DNA from: Sediminibacillus massiliensis
GTDB lineage: Bacteria > Bacillota > Bacilli > Bacillales > Amphibacillaceae
DNA length: 64,000 bases
Direction of reading: 5' to 3'
Assembly (NCBI RefSeq): GCF_900156915.1
Contig: NZ_LT732535.1
Coordinates: forward strand, 575,120-639,119
Within the stretch, counting starts at the first letter, position 1. Each line of letters opens with the position of its first letter. The notes below the pieces were generated by a model that saw nothing but the letters and a program-made list of their open reading frames with translations, was not told the origin of the DNA and searched no databases. The position numbers and the translations under genes are program-made. Below, piece by piece: positions 36,438 through 46,250 of this stretch.

Positions 36438-37772
36438 TTAATAAGTTGATAAGTATTGCTCGCGCTCCCAAGGATGAACTTGTGTACGGAACATATCCCA
36501 TTCGATTTCTTTAGCTTCAACAAAATGTTCGAAAAGATGTTCGCCAAGCGCTCCGACAATTACTTCGTCTTGTTTTAGTAATTCAACTGCATCGCTCAAC
36601 GTAGCAGGAAGATCTTGGACACCGTTTGCTTCTCTTTCCGCTTTGTCCATCACATAGATGTTACGATCTACTGCAGTCGGTGCTTCCATCTTACTTTCAA
36701 TTCCATCCAGGCCAGCAGCAAGCATCACTGACATTGCCATGTATGGATTTGCAGCAGGGTCAACACTGCGCACTTCAATACGAGTGCTTAGACCTCTGGA
36801 AGAAGGAACCCGAATTAGTGGGCTTCTATTCAATCCAGACCACGCCACATAACATGGAGCTTCATATCCGGGTACCAATCGCTTGTAAGAATTGATAGTC
36901 GGGTTTGTTACTGCCGTGAAGTTTGTTGCGTGTTTGATAATACCAGCGATAAATTGGTATGCAGCCTCACTTAGTTGAAGTTCACCATTTTCATCGAAAA
37001 ACATGTTTTTGCCGTCTTTAAACAATGACATATTAGAATGCATTCCAGAACCATTAACACCGAATAACGGTTTCGGCATAAACGTTGCATGCAGTCCGTG
37101 CTTTCTGGCGATTGTTTTTACGACCAGTTTGAAAGTTTGAATGTCATCACAATGTTTCAAGGCATCTGAATATTTAAAATCGATTTCGTGCTGTCCAGGT
37201 GCTACCTCATGGTGGGACGCTTCGATTTCAAAGCCCATTTCTTCTAGTTCGAGCACAATATCGCGTCGGCAATTTTCACCTAGATCAGTCGGTGCTAAAT
37301 CGAAGTAACCGCCTTTATCGTTCAATTCCAAAGAAGGTTCACCTTTTTCATCCAATTTAAACAAGAAGAATTCAGGCTCTGTTCCAATATTAAACGCAGA
37401 AAAACCCAACTCTTCCATTTTTTTCAAATTGCGTTTGAGGTTATAACGGGGATCTCCTTCAAATGGTGTTCCATCAGGATTGTAAATATCACAAATGAAT
37501 CGCGCTACTTTTCCTTTTTCAGATGTCCATGGGAAGACTACGAAAGTGTCCAAATCAGGATATAATTTCATATCCGATTCTTCGATACGTACGAATCCTT
37601 CAATCGAAGAACCGTCAAACATCATTTCATTGTCCAAAGCTTTATCCAGCTGACTAAGAGGAATCTCAACATTTTTAATAGTCCCCAACATATCAGTGAA
37701 CTGTAGACGGATGAATTTTACGTCTTCTTCCTTGATTTTTTGAATGATCTCTTCTCTAGTGAATTTTGCCAT
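36438..37772 (-). CDS. glnA: Glutamine synthetase type I
   Basis: Makes glutamine from glutamate, ammonia and ATP. 444 residues, the GSI-alpha length of bacilli without the adenylylation loop. Motifs: DGSSIEGF near residue 53, [20 protein letters not shown], and the ATP-binding [12 protein letters not shown] region. The feedback-inhibited enzyme also controls GlnR and TnrA. ATG after AAGGAGAGG. Cotranscribed with glnR 22 bp upstream. Confidence 0.98.
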   Translation of the reverse strand: MAKFTREEIIQKIKEEDVKFIRLQFTDMLGTIKNVEIPLSQLDKALDNEMMFDGSSIEGFVRIEESDMKLYPDLDTFVVFPWTSEKGKVARFICDIYNPDGTPFEGDPRYNLKRNLKKMEELGFSAFNIGTEPEFFLFKLDEKGEPSLELNDKGGYFDLAPTDLGENCRRDIVLELEEMGFEIEASHHEVAPGQHEIDFKYSDALKHCDDIQTFKLVVKTIARKHGLHATFMPKPLFGVNGSGMHSNMSLFKDGKNMFFDENGELQLSEAAYQFIAGIIKHATNFTAVTNPTINSYKRLVPGYEAPCYVAWSGLNRSPLIRVPSSRGLSTRIEVRSVDPAANPYMAMSVMLAAGLDGIESKMEAPTAVDRNIYVMDKAEREANGVQDLPATLSDAVELLKQDEVIVGALGEHLFEHFVEAKEIEWDMFRTQVHPWEREQYLSTY

Positions 37773-37794
37773 TTTTTTCCTCTCCTTCTGTATT

Positions 37795-38190
37795 TTAATG
37801 GAAGAATCGTGATAATTCTCCCTGGCGTAACGAAGTTTTACCTAAGCGCCCATTACTATAAAGTTCCTTCTGAAGCATCTTTCTAAGCTCCTTATCGGAA
37901 AGCTCAGGGGCTTTCTCTCCTTCATCCAGTTCTTGTGTTTTCGGCAAGTCTTTTATATTCAACACTTGCTTTATACCGGCAAGATTGATTCCTTTTTCAA
38001 TGAGTTCTTTAATCTCTAACAACCGATCTACATCATTAAAAGAAAATAATCGTTGATTGCCATTTGTGCGGGCAGGATGAACTAGGTTATGTTCTTCGTA
38101 GTAACGAATTTGTCTTGCGGTCAAATCCGTCAGTGATTTTACAATACCAATGGAAAATAAGGGCATCGACCTTCTGTCTAAGTCACTCAT
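37795..38190 (-). CDS. glnR: MerR-family nitrogen repressor GlnR
   Basis: 131 residues: MerR-type winged helix ([31 protein letters not shown] begins at about 14), a dimerising helix, and a C-terminal tail ending [16 protein letters not shown] that senses feedback-inhibited glutamine synthetase. Represses glnRA under nitrogen excess; a matching box lies in its own promoter. ATG after AAGGGG. Confidence 0.97.
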   Translation of the reverse strand: MSDLDRRSMPLFSIGIVKSLTDLTARQIRYYEEHNLVHPARTNGNQRLFSFNDVDRLLEIKELIEKGINLAGIKQVLNIKDLPKTQELDEGEKAPELSDKELRKMLQKELYSNGRLGKTSLRQGELSRFFH

Positions 38191-38227
38191 TTAATAACCC
38201 CTTCCCTATTAACTTTTCCATACTCCA

Positions 38228-38255
38228 ATTATACAATCCGAAAGATAATTGTCAA
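38228..38255 (-). promoter_or_regulatory. Sigma-A promoter of glnRA
   Basis: TTGACA (38250-38255), 16-bp spacer, TATAAT (38228-38233) on the minus strand. Confidence 0.8.
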
Positions 38256-38259
38256 TACG

Positions 38260-38276
38260 TGTAAGCTTTCTTTACA
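38260..38276 (-). promoter_or_regulatory. GlnR/TnrA box
   Basis: TGTAAAGAAAGCTTACA fits TGTNA-N7-TNACA exactly and lies just upstream of the -35, as in B. subtilis glnRA. Confidence 0.85.
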
Positions 38277-38327
38277 TAAAAAATTTTATAAAAAAATAAA
38301 ATTTTCTAAATATATACACAAAATCAA

Positions 38328-38356
38328 AAGCAGTACTCTGATCATGTACTGCTCTT
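38328..38356 (-). terminator. Terminator of hflX-ynbB
   Basis: AGCAGTAC and GTACTGCT around a 9-nt loop; TTTTGATTTTG follows on the minus strand. Confidence 0.75.
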
Positions 38357-38379
38357 AATGTCTCCCATATGAAAAAGAT

Positions 38380-39627
38380 TTATGATTTAGCGGATAGATG
38401 GCCCTTTTCCAGTAATTGCTCGACTGCATCCAAAATGGCTATTTTCACATGGGAATATGTCAACCCCCCTTGAACGTATGCAGTATATGGAGGTCTGATG
38501 GGTCCGTCCGCCGTCAGCTCCAAACTGGCTCCTTGAATAAACGTTCCTGCAGCCATGATGACATCATTCTCATACCCAGGCATGGAGGAAGGATAAGGCA
38601 GAACATGAGAATTGACAGGAGAAGCTTTTTGTATTGCCTGACAAAAGGAAACCATCTGTTCAGCAGATTGAAAATTGACGGATTGGATTAAATCTGTCCG
38701 TTTATGCTGATAAGACGGATTTGTTTGAAATCCCATGTTTTCAAGATAGCAAGAAGTGAAAACAGCACCTTTCAATGCTTCACCTACGATGTGCGGCGCA
38801 AGGAAAAAACCTTGAAACATTTCCTGAAGCATACCGAGACTTGCACCCGTTTCCTTCCCAAGTCCCGGGGCCGTAAGTCTATTGGCACAGGCTTCTACTA
38901 GCTTGGTTTTCCCCGCTATATACCCTCCTGCCCTTGCAATACCGCCTCCGGGGTTTTTAATCAAGGAACCGGCAATCAAATCCGCACCGATATGTAAAGG
39001 CTCCCTTTCTTCCACAAACTCTCCATAACAGTTATCAACGAATACAACTAAATGAGGGTTGATTTTCTTTGCGAACGTAATCATTTCCTCAATCTCATTG
39101 ATGCTGAAGGATGGCCTGTCGTGATAACCTTTGGAACGTTGAATGCCGATAACTTTGGTTTTACTGTTTATCGAATTTTTGACCATGTCCCAATTAATTT
39201 CGTCTGTTTCTGTCAGGGAAACGGATTGGAACCCAATCTGAAAGTCTTTAAGAGAGCCATTGTTATCCCCTCTTGTACCTACAACCCCTTCAAGCGTGTC
39301 ATAAGGTTTTCCCGTAATATACAATAATTCGTCCCCAGGACGGAGGACTCCGAACAAGGCAGTAGAAATAGCATGAGTACCTGAAACTAGCTGTGGTCTG
39401 ACAAGGGCGTCTTCTCCCCCAAAAACCTCGGCATAAACTGCTTCCAAAGTATCTCTTCCATAATCATCATACCCGTACCCTGTAGTGGGATTAAAATGAC
39501 TGTCGCTGACCCGGTTGTTTTGGAACGCCCGAAGCACTCTGCGTTGATTGTGTTCTGTTATTTCATTAATCTTGGCTGTGTAGGGTTGAATTTCTTGTTC
39601 TACTTTTTCGATTAGCTGTTGATTCAT
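38380..39627 (-). CDS. ynbB: PLP-dependent methionine gamma-lyase/aluminium-resistance family protein (YnbB)
   Basis: 415 residues, fold-type I PLP enzyme of the family annotated as aluminium resistance protein. VDNCYGEF and the Lys in GSLIKNPGGGIARAGGYIAG (about 226-245) mark the cofactor site. The true substrate is unknown. Its ATG overlaps the hflX stop (ATGA), so the two are coupled, an arrangement conserved in bacilli (ynbA-ynbB). Confidence 0.9.
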   Translation of the reverse strand: MNQQLIEKVEQEIQPYTAKINEITEHNQRRVLRAFQNNRVSDSHFNPTTGYGYDDYGRDTLEAVYAEVFGGEDALVRPQLVSGTHAISTALFGVLRPGDELLYITGKPYDTLEGVVGTRGDNNGSLKDFQIGFQSVSLTETDEINWDMVKNSINSKTKVIGIQRSKGYHDRPSFSINEIEEMITFAKKINPHLVVFVDNCYGEFVEEREPLHIGADLIAGSLIKNPGGGIARAGGYIAGKTKLVEACANRLTAPGLGKETGASLGMLQEMFQGFFLAPHIVGEALKGAVFTSCYLENMGFQTNPSYQHKRTDLIQSVNFQSAEQMVSFCQAIQKASPVNSHVLPYPSSMPGYENDVIMAAGTFIQGASLELTADGPIRPPYTAYVQGGLTYSHVKIAILDAVEQLLEKGHLSAKS

Positions 39628-40871
39628 TGCTGAAAATCCTGCTCCTTCAACTTGTTTCTAAGTGGGTGTTCGGGATCCACATAACCAGATACGCTGTAAC
39701 CCTCTTCCATTTCGCTAAATTCCCGTGAACTGACAATCGTACTTCTCGACACTCTGTCCAAAATACTGCCTTCTGAAGCCGGAATGACGACATGATAGCT
39801 TTCCCATTGTTCCGCCAGCATCCTTTCTATTTCTCCCATGACTCTTTTTAAGTCAATCGGATCCTGTGCACTAATCGTTATTGACGGATGCGTACTCGGA
39901 ATGAACTCTTCCTGCAGAATGTCCTTCTTGTTATAAATGGTGAGCATTGGCAAATGATCGGCACCGAGCTCCTTCAATAACCTGTTGACTGTCTTCTGGT
40001 GGTTTTCTTGATCAGGATGTGATGCATCGACCATATGTAGGATAAAATCGGCTTCTGTCACTTCTTCAAGTGTCGACCGGAAAGCAGCAATCAACGTTGT
40101 AGGTAAATCCTGTATAAATCCAACCGTATCTGTAATTAAGGCTGCGAATCCGGAAGGCAGCTTTATTTGTCTTGTCATTGGATCTAGCGTTGCAAACAAT
40201 TGGTTTTCCTCCAATGACTGGCTCTTTGTTATCCGATTGAAAAAGGTTGATTTTCCAGCATTCGTATAACCAACGATTGCAATTTGAAATGCTTTGTTTT
40301 CCTTCCGTCTTTTACGGTATTGAGCCCGCTGATTCACTACAGCATCCAATCTCTTCTTGATATCATCAATTCTTCTTCTAATATGACGCCGGTCTGATTC
40401 CAGTTTCGTTTCACCAGGACCTCTTGTACCGATACCACCTGCAAGCCTTGAAAGAGATTTCCCCTGACCATATAGACGTGGAAGCATATATTGCAACTGT
40501 GCCAACTCGACTTGCAGCTTACCTTCTTTTGTGTTTGCCCTCTGGGCAAAAATGTCCAAAATTAACTGACTTCTATCGATAATTCTAACACCGAGCTTTT
40601 CATTTAAATTTTTGGCTTGACCAGGAGAAAGTTCATCATTGGAAATAACCAAATCTATTTCCATTTCTTCGACGGTCTCTGCTATCTCCTCTATTTTCCC
40701 CTCGCCTAAATAAAAAGCAGGATGGATGCGCTCCCGGTTTTGGGTAACAATCTTCAAGACATTTCCTTGAGCGGTCTCGGTCAACGATTGCAATTCACTT
40801 AGAGAGGACAAAAACCGTTCTTCATCTTGTCGCGGATGACTAACTGCTACGATTAAAACTTTTTCCTGCAT
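39624..40871 (-). CDS. hflX: Ribosome-associated GTPase HflX
   Basis: 415 residues from the ATG at 40871 (MQEKVLIVAVSH; AGAGG upstream). It has the HflX N-terminal domain with AFYLGEGKIEE-like HPAFYLGEGK, the glycine-rich linker GPGETKLESDRRHIRRRI, and the G domain with GYTNAGKST, DTVGFIQDLP and NKKD. Splits stalled or stressed 70S ribosomes (family knowledge). The longer frame to 40937 lacks a Shine-Dalgarno. Confidence 0.95.
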   Translation of the reverse strand: MQEKVLIVAVSHPRQDEERFLSSLSELQSLTETAQGNVLKIVTQNRERIHPAFYLGEGKIEEIAETVEEMEIDLVISNDELSPGQAKNLNEKLGVRIIDRSQLILDIFAQRANTKEGKLQVELAQLQYMLPRLYGQGKSLSRLAGGIGTRGPGETKLESDRRHIRRRIDDIKKRLDAVVNQRAQYRKRRKENKAFQIAIVGYTNAGKSTFFNRITKSQSLEENQLFATLDPMTRQIKLPSGFAALITDTVGFIQDLPTTLIAAFRSTLEEVTEADFILHMVDASHPDQENHQKTVNRLLKELGADHLPMLTIYNKKDILQEEFIPSTHPSITISAQDPIDLKRVMGEIERMLAEQWESYHVVIPASEGSILDRVSRSTIVSSREFSEMEEGYSVSGYVDPEHPLRNKLKEQDFQQ

Positions 40872-40936
40872 AATTCCAACCTCTTTCTTTATAATTATTT
40901 CCATCATATCAAAGAACTTATAAAAACAAAAAATCA

Positions 40937-40971
40937 TAAGCCCCTGTTGGACATGAACAGGGGCTTTTTTT
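40937..40971 (-). terminator. Terminator of spoVK
   Basis: AAGCCCCTGTT and AACAGGGGCTT around GGACATG, overlapping the spoVK stop; T-rich on both strands. Confidence 0.8.
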
Positions 40972-41890
40972 AATCTATGGAAAGATCTATCCTCGTTATG
41001 GTCATTAACTCTTTTGTAGTATGATGGTTCTTTTCCATCAACCGGACAGCATGTTTCCGAATCGCTTTTTCAATGAGATTTCTCACCAGCCTAGCATTAG
41101 AAAAGTTCCGATAATGTTGTGTTTGTTTTTGTTTCAGCAGATGATCTCTCAATTTCCACTCAGCTTCCTTGGAAAGCTGATATTCTCTTTCAGCAGCCAT
41201 CTGTCTGGCGATTTCCACTAACTGATCGATAGAATAATCTTCAAAATCCAAGACAATCGGGAACCTGGAAGTTAATCCAGGATTCAGAGTTAAAAATTCA
41301 TCCATTTCCCTTGGATATCCGGCAAGAATCAGAATAAACTGATTATGGCTGTCTTCCATATGTTTCACCAAAGTGTCGATTGCTTCTTTCCCAAAATCCT
41401 TTTCTCCTCCACGCCCGAGAGAATATGCCTCATCGATAAACAGCACTCCACCCATCGCCTTTGCAATCAAGTCTCTTGTCTTTTGGGCCGTATGTCCAAT
41501 ATATTCACCGACTAAATCAGCCCGTTCCGCTTCAATAAATTGGCCTTTCGGAAGGATTTCCATCTCATAGAATGCTTTGGCAAGCTTTCGGGCAACGGTT
41601 GTTTTCCCAGTCCCGGGATTTCCCTTAAACAACATATGAAGCACTTGCTTTTGCGTTTTCAAACCAGCTCTTTCTCTTTTGCTATTAATATGCATATTTG
41701 CATATATTTCTTTTACTGTTTCTTTGAGATTCGACATCCCTACAAATGAAGAAAAGTCTTGGTCTATTTTGAGAAAAGGGTCATAGCTGTTTGATTTCAT
41801 GGGAGTATTTTTTTCGTCAAGGTTTTTATCTCGTTCACTCAATACAATATTTATTTGTCCGTTCCTTCTTAAGGAAACTTGAGAATCCAT
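40970..41890 (-). CDS. spoVK: Stage V sporulation protein K, AAA+ ATPase
   Basis: 306 residues with a single CbxX/CfqX AAA+ module: Walker A GNPGTGKTT at about 96-104, Walker B GGVLFIDEAYSLGRG, and sensor/arginine-finger region NPGLTSRFP. Same family as both halves of the 768-residue protein at 18973-21279. Position next to hflX and hfq is that of spoVK, needed for spore maturation in B. subtilis. ATG after GGGGTGG. Confidence 0.92.
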   Translation of the reverse strand: MDSQVSLRRNGQINIVLSERDKNLDEKNTPMKSNSYDPFLKIDQDFSSFVGMSNLKETVKEIYANMHINSKRERAGLKTQKQVLHMLFKGNPGTGKTTVARKLAKAFYEMEILPKGQFIEAERADLVGEYIGHTAQKTRDLIAKAMGGVLFIDEAYSLGRGGEKDFGKEAIDTLVKHMEDSHNQFILILAGYPREMDEFLTLNPGLTSRFPIVLDFEDYSIDQLVEIARQMAAEREYQLSKEAEWKLRDHLLKQKQTQHYRNFSNARLVRNLIEKAIRKHAVRLMEKNHHTTKELMTITRIDLSID

Positions 41891-41963
41891 GTCACCACCC
41901 CTTATTCACGATAGTATACGCCGGGGATTCCAGCAATGTGACATTCGCCCATATAACGGACAC

Positions 41964-41996
41964 AAAAAAAGGACGTAATCAAAACGTCCTTTTTTT
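41964..41996 (-). terminator. Terminator of hfq
   Basis: AAAGGACGT-aatcaaa-ACGTCCTTT hairpin with T-tract on the minus strand. Confidence 0.85.
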
Positions 41997-42006
41997 AAAA
42001 TAGATA

Positions 42007-42231
42007 TTATTCTTTATCCAATGTAACATTTTTTGCAGGTGCAAATGTGGATATTGCATGCTTGAAAATCAGCTGTTGTTTCCCATCTGTATCAAAAAGA
42101 ACCGTAAAGTTATCGAAGGCTTTGACAGTTCCTCTTAACTGGAAACCATTAAGCAAAAAAACTGTAACTTGAATGCGATCCTTGCGTAATTGGTTTAGAT
42201 ATTGGTCTTGTATATTTACCGATTGGGACAT
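42007..42231 (-). CDS. hfq: RNA chaperone Hfq
   Basis: 74 residues: Sm1 motif [25 protein letters not shown] begins at about 22, and Sm2 has [10 protein letters not shown] with the K-H pair. Forms a hexameric ring binding U-rich and A-rich RNA. Only a short C-terminal tail, as usual in Firmicutes. ATG after GAGGAGG. Lies 38 bp after miaA. Confidence 0.97.
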   Translation of the reverse strand: MSQSVNIQDQYLNQLRKDRIQVTVFLLNGFQLRGTVKAFDNFTVLFDTDGKQQLIFKHAISTFAPAKNVTLDKE

Positions 42232-42269
42232 GAAAATTTCCTCCTCTTTTCTATCTATAATATGTATTT

Positions 42270-43205
42270 CTATTTTTTTTCTATCTTTCCTGCCAGATCG
42301 TTCAAAATAACTTCAAATTTTTCATCTGGATTATCTGGTGAAATGCTATACCATTCCACATCCATTTTGTTTTTAAACCAAGTCAACTGCCGTTTTGCAT
42401 ACCTTCTGGAATTCCTTTTTAATAATTCGATTGAATCTTCCAGACTGGCTTCTCCTTCCAAAAAAGGGAGGAATTCTTTATAGCCGATCGCTTTCATGGC
42501 TTGTGCGTGTTTGAGCCCTTTTTGATAAAGGTTTTCGACTTCTTCAAGTAAACCTTGTTCCATCATCGTATCGACCCGCTCATTAATTCGCTTGTACAAT
42601 GTCTCCCTATCCATATCGAGGCCGATCAAGTATGGATCATAGTCAGATTCTGTTTGTTGATTGTTTTGGTATTCTGTCATAGTCATACCAGTAGTTTCGT
42701 AAACTTCCAAGGCTCTTATGACCCTTCTCATGTTATTTGGGTGAATTTTGGCAGCCTGCTCGGGGTCTGCTCTTTTCAGACGTTCATAGACTGGTTCGAT
42801 GCCATTAGCGTTGATTTCTTCTTCTAGCGCCTTCTGATACTGCTCATCTCTTTTTTGCTCCGTGAAATTATAGCCGAAAAGAGCAGCCTGGATGTACAAG
42901 CCTGTACCTCCTGCAATGATTGGCAGCTTATTTTTATCGCCTATTTTTTGAATATAACCGGCTACAAGCAATTGAAACTCTGCCACTGAAAAATGTTGAT
43001 CAGGCTCTTTTATATCGATCATATAGTGAGGAACCCCTTGTTTTTCTGTCTCCGTCACTTTAGCGGTCCCTATATCCATTCCCTTATAAACCTGCATGGA
43101 ATCTCCACTGATTACCTCGCCATTGAAACGTTTGGCAATTTCCACACTGAGCTTTGTCTTTCCTACTGCTGTCGGGCCCACCACAGCCACCACTTGTTGT
43201 TTCAT
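42270..43205 (-). CDS. miaA: tRNA dimethylallyltransferase
   Basis: Adds the dimethylallyl group to A37 of tRNAs reading UNN codons; MiaB, encoded at 50201-51781, then methylthiolates it. 311 residues: P-loop [11 protein letters not shown] at about 10-20, [15 protein letters not shown], the HYMIDI segment, [10 protein letters not shown] and the C-terminal [14 protein letters not shown] after GAGGAG. Cotranscribed with hfq. Confidence 0.97.
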   Translation of the reverse strand: MKQQVVAVVGPTAVGKTKLSVEIAKRFNGEVISGDSMQVYKGMDIGTAKVTETEKQGVPHYMIDIKEPDQHFSVAEFQLLVAGYIQKIGDKNKLPIIAGGTGLYIQAALFGYNFTEQKRDEQYQKALEEEINANGIEPVYERLKRADPEQAAKIHPNNMRRVIRALEVYETTGMTMTEYQNNQQTESDYDPYLIGLDMDRETLYKRINERVDTMMEQGLLEEVENLYQKGLKHAQAMKAIGYKEFLPFLEGEASLEDSIELLKRNSRRYAKRQLTWFKNKMDVEWYSISPDNPDEKFEVILNDLAGKIEKK

Positions 43206-43330
43206 TTACATACTCCTCGGTCGATTGATAGAGTTAACCCGATTTATCCGAGTTATCATTGTTATCAAATTTTTCATCTATTATACCGTACCAAATAAAA
43301 TTTTTATAGGATATACTGCTTCCTATCTAA

Positions 43331-43356
43331 GTTTCAGTTACCAAATCGCGGGGTAT
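43331..43356 (+). promoter_or_regulatory. Sigma-B-type promoter of the GlsB-like gene
   Basis: GTTTCA, 14-bp spacer, GGGTAT: one mismatch in -35 and a perfect -10 for the sigma-B consensus (GTTTAA-N12-14-GGGTAT), 35 bp before the ATG. Confidence 0.75.
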
Positions 43357-43391
43357 TAAAATTTACAAGCAACTAAAAAGGAGGAATTACA

Positions 43392-43643
43392 ATGGGAATC
43401 ATCATATATCTTATTGTCGGCGGCTTGATAGGCTGGCTAGCCGGCTTGATTGTCGGAAAAGACTTGCCTGCAGGGATCATCGGTAACATTGTTGCAGGGA
43501 TTATAGGCGCTTGGATTGGTGGAGAACTATTCGGGCAATGGGGACCTGAGCTCGGCGGCATCTACATTATTCCTGCACTTATTGGCGCCATTATCTTTGT
43601 ACTGATCTTGAGCGTCATCATGCGTGCATTACGCAGAAAATAA
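43392..43643 (+). CDS. GlsB/YeaQ/YmgE family stress membrane protein
   Basis: 83 residues, three glycine-rich membrane helices (GGLIGWLAGLIVGK; GIIGNIVAGIIGAWIGG; ALIGAIIFVLILSVIMRAL) and a basic C-terminus. Length and glycine pattern are typical of this stress-associated family of unknown mechanism. ATG after AAAAGGAGG. The sigma-B promoter upstream makes it a general-stress gene. Own terminator. Confidence 0.9.
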   Translation: MGIIIYLIVGGLIGWLAGLIVGKDLPAGIIGNIVAGIIGAWIGGELFGQWGPELGGIYIIPALIGAIIFVLILSVIMRALRRK

Positions 43644-43648
43644 CTCAT

Positions 43649-43686
43649 AAAAAACGAAGGCTTATCAAGAAGCCTTCGTTTTTTTT
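43649..43686. terminator. Bidirectional terminator between the GlsB-like and dps genes
   Basis: AAAACGAAGGCTT and AAGCCTTCGTTTT perfect hairpin with T-tract. Confidence 0.9.
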
Positions 43687-43693
43687 ATCGAAA

Positions 43694-44182
43694 TCATTCC
43701 ATTGTTTCATATGCTTGTAACATCCATATATGTTTTTCCAATCTTCCTTGGATTTCGTTCAGCAAATCGGCAGTCGGCTGGTCATTCAATTCTTCTGCCA
43801 TCTTCACACCTTTTCCTTTAATTTCATCAACCATGGTTTGATAATCTTTAGCCAGCTGCGTAATGATTTCATGCTCGGTATCGTCAGCCTGAGCTTCATA
43901 TAGGGTCGCTTCTTTGATATATTTATGCATAGTGGCAAGTGGTTTTCCGCCAATAGCCAAAATCCGTTCAGCCAGTTCGTCCAAGTCTTCAGCAGCTTCA
44001 TTGTACAGGTCTTCGAACACTTCATGTAACTTAAAGAAATGTCTGCCAGTCACATACCAGTGGTACCTGTGCAGTTTAATATACAAGACGGCAAAGTTGG
44101 ATAACTCCTGATTCAAAAAATTTACCAACCTTTGATTTTCCGGCATGTTTTCGTTCACATGGACATTTAGATTGTCTGCCAA
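43694..44182 (-). CDS. Dps-family ferritin-like protein
   Basis: About 162 residues with the Dps ferroxidase pattern: KLHRYHWYVTGRHFFKLHEVFEDLY and then DELAERILAIGGKPLAT. Stores iron and protects DNA from peroxide (family knowledge). Start is uncertain: TTG at 44182 has AAAGGTGA at 7-nt spacing, whereas ATGs at 44188 and 44200 lie on or before that site. A perfect inverted repeat lies upstream; it is not a recognisable PerR box. Confidence 0.93.
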   Translation of the reverse strand: MADNLNVHVNENMPENQRLVNFLNQELSNFAVLYIKLHRYHWYVTGRHFFKLHEVFEDLYNEAAEDLDELAERILAIGGKPLATMHKYIKEATLYEAQADDTEHEIITQLAKDYQTMVDEIKGKGVKMAEELNDQPTADLLNEIQGRLEKHIWMLQAYETME

Positions 44183-44212
44183 TTTCATCTCACCTTTCAT
44201 TGTATATGTTTC

Positions 44213-44242
44213 TAATTATGTATTTGTTTTAATACATAATTA
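44213..44242. promoter_or_regulatory. Perfect inverted repeat upstream of dps, putative operator
   Basis: TAATTATGTATT and AATACATAATTA are exact 12-bp complements separated by TGTTTT, 30 bp before the TTG start. AT-rich and lacking a T-tract behind it, so an operator is more likely than a terminator. Confidence 0.55.
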
Positions 44243-44320
44243 TATACAGTAAAACCTTTGTTTACTTATCCTTTCCACTACTTGCCTGAAATGAAACGAG
44301 TTTAGTTGGTTTTTGTCCAC

Positions 44321-44356
44321 AAAAAAAGCATCCCCAGCCATTGTGGGGGAATGCTT
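44321..44356 (-). terminator. Terminator of mutSL
   Basis: AAGCATcCCC and GGGGgAATGCTT hairpin, seven T residues on the minus strand. Confidence 0.85.
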
Positions 44357-44357
44357 G

Positions 44358-46232
44358 TTACATAACTCGTTTGAACATTTTTTCCATTTCATATTCAGAA
44401 AAGTGGATGATGATCGGCCGACCATGAGGACATGTAAATGGATCGGTTGATTTTCGCAAGTCTTCCAATAATCGGAACATATCTTCATTATTCAAATAAT
44501 GATTTGCTTTGATTGATCGTTTACAGGACATCAGTATTGCTGCCTCTTCCCTTAATTTGTGAATACTGATTTTTTCTTCCATTATAACTTGTTCCACCAT
44601 TTCCTGAATCACTTCTTCTTCAAATCCCTTAGGGAACCATTGTGGGTGAGACCTGATTATATAGCTTTGCGGACCGAAGGGTTCAAAAAACAAACCCACT
44701 TTTTGAAATTCTTTTTGGTGCTGTTCGATTAAAAGTGATTCCTGCTTTGAAAATTCAAATGACAAAGGAAGTAATAATTCCTGTACTTCATTTTCCACTT
44801 CACCGATTTTTTCCTTGAAAAATTCGTATTTGATTCTTTCTTGTGCTGCATGTTGGTCGATAATATAAAGCCCGTGTTCGTTTTGGGCAAGGATATATGT
44901 GCCGTGATGCTGTCCAATCGGATATAGAGTAGGTATTCTTTGGCTGCTTTCTCGTATTGGATGTGTGACGGTTGGCGTCTGATCCTGGTCACTTTGAGTT
45001 AGTGTCGGCCTCTCAAGTTGTCCCGTCATTTCCTCCTGAAGTTCGCTCCTACTTTCGCTTGGTTCACTTGAATAGGAGTCATCCTGCCCGGAAACCCCAA
45101 ATGGGGATGTCGTTTCTTTTGTTGTTATCTCCATGTTTGGAGTCGGAAAGGGTGCCGCCTCCTTGATTCGTTCATCATAATCGAAATCAAACGTATTTTG
45201 CAAGCTCTGTTGCTGCGAAATTTTCGGAGCGTTTGATTCAGGTATAAGCGACTGTTTACGGAATGCTTCTTTTATCATTGTTTCGATTGCGTCAAACAAT
45301 TCTTTTTCCTTACTAAACCGCACCTCTAGTTTCGAAGGATGGACATTGACATCTACGAGGATTGGATCCATTTCGATGTTTAAAACGACAAGCGGGTTCC
45401 TGCCAATTGGCAACAATGTATGATATCCACCGGCAATCGCCTTGGTTAAAGGAACACTTCTTATATACCTTCCGTTTACTATAGTGGATATATAATTACG
45501 GGAAGCTCTAGTCACTTCAGGCTTTGCCACGTACCCACTAATAGAGAAATCAAGACTCTCATGTTCTACGGGCACCATTTTCTTGGCGACGCTCATACCA
45601 TAGACTTGGGCTATAATTTGCAATAAATCACCACGGCCGTTACTTTTAAACAACTGCTTGTCATTATGCAGCAATTCAAATCTTATATCGGGATTGGACA
45701 TGGCCATCCTGTTTATTACATCTGTTATGTGACCGAGTTCTGTATGAAGTGTTTTCATGTATTTCAATCTAGCCGGTGTATTGTAAAACAAGCTTTCTAC
45801 AGTTATCTCCGTACCCTGCCTTGCATCACTTTTCGTTTTATTGACAGTTTTGCCGCCTTCCATCTCAATCATTGTACCAGCTTCCACACCAGTCGATGTT
45901 TTTACTGACAGCCGGCTTACTGCTGCAATACTAGCCAAGGCTTCGCCACGGAATCCTAATGTTTTCACGTGGAATAAATCAGTTTCATTCCTGATCTTAC
46001 TGGTAGCATGGCGCGAGAAAGCCTGCACACAGTCTTCTTCCGTCATCCCTTCCCCATTATCCGTTATTTTTATCAGCTCCAGCCCTGCTTCGGCCACTTC
46101 GACTTTTATCCAGGAGCTGCCTGCATCTATACTGTTTTCGACCAGCTCTTTAACTACTGAAGAAGGCCTTTCGACTACTTCCCCTGCCGCTATTTTGTTT
46201 GCTAATGAGTCAGGCATTTGGAATATTTTCAT
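44358..46232 (-). CDS. mutL: DNA mismatch repair protein MutL
   Basis: 624 residues: GHKL ATPase N-terminal domain ([35 protein letters not shown]), a variable acidic linker (about 345-430), and a C-terminal dimerisation/endonuclease domain with [21 protein letters not shown]-like [12 protein letters not shown] and CPHGRP. The metal-binding endonuclease motifs are present, as in Firmicutes that lack MutH. ATG after AGGAGG, 18 bp behind mutS. Confidence 0.97.
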   Translation of the reverse strand: MKIFQMPDSLANKIAAGEVVERPSSVVKELVENSIDAGSSWIKVEVAEAGLELIKITDNGEGMTEEDCVQAFSRHATSKIRNETDLFHVKTLGFRGEALASIAAVSRLSVKTSTGVEAGTMIEMEGGKTVNKTKSDARQGTEITVESLFYNTPARLKYMKTLHTELGHITDVINRMAMSNPDIRFELLHNDKQLFKSNGRGDLLQIIAQVYGMSVAKKMVPVEHESLDFSISGYVAKPEVTRASRNYISTIVNGRYIRSVPLTKAIAGGYHTLLPIGRNPLVVLNIEMDPILVDVNVHPSKLEVRFSKEKELFDAIETMIKEAFRKQSLIPESNAPKISQQQSLQNTFDFDYDERIKEAAPFPTPNMEITTKETTSPFGVSGQDDSYSSEPSESRSELQEEMTGQLERPTLTQSDQDQTPTVTHPIRESSQRIPTLYPIGQHHGTYILAQNEHGLYIIDQHAAQERIKYEFFKEKIGEVENEVQELLLPLSFEFSKQESLLIEQHQKEFQKVGLFFEPFGPQSYIIRSHPQWFPKGFEEEVIQEMVEQVIMEEKISIHKLREEAAILMSCKRSIKANHYLNNEDMFRLLEDLRKSTDPFTCPHGRPIIIHFSEYEMEKMFKRVM

Positions 46233-46250
46233 TCAGGAGACCTCCTCATC

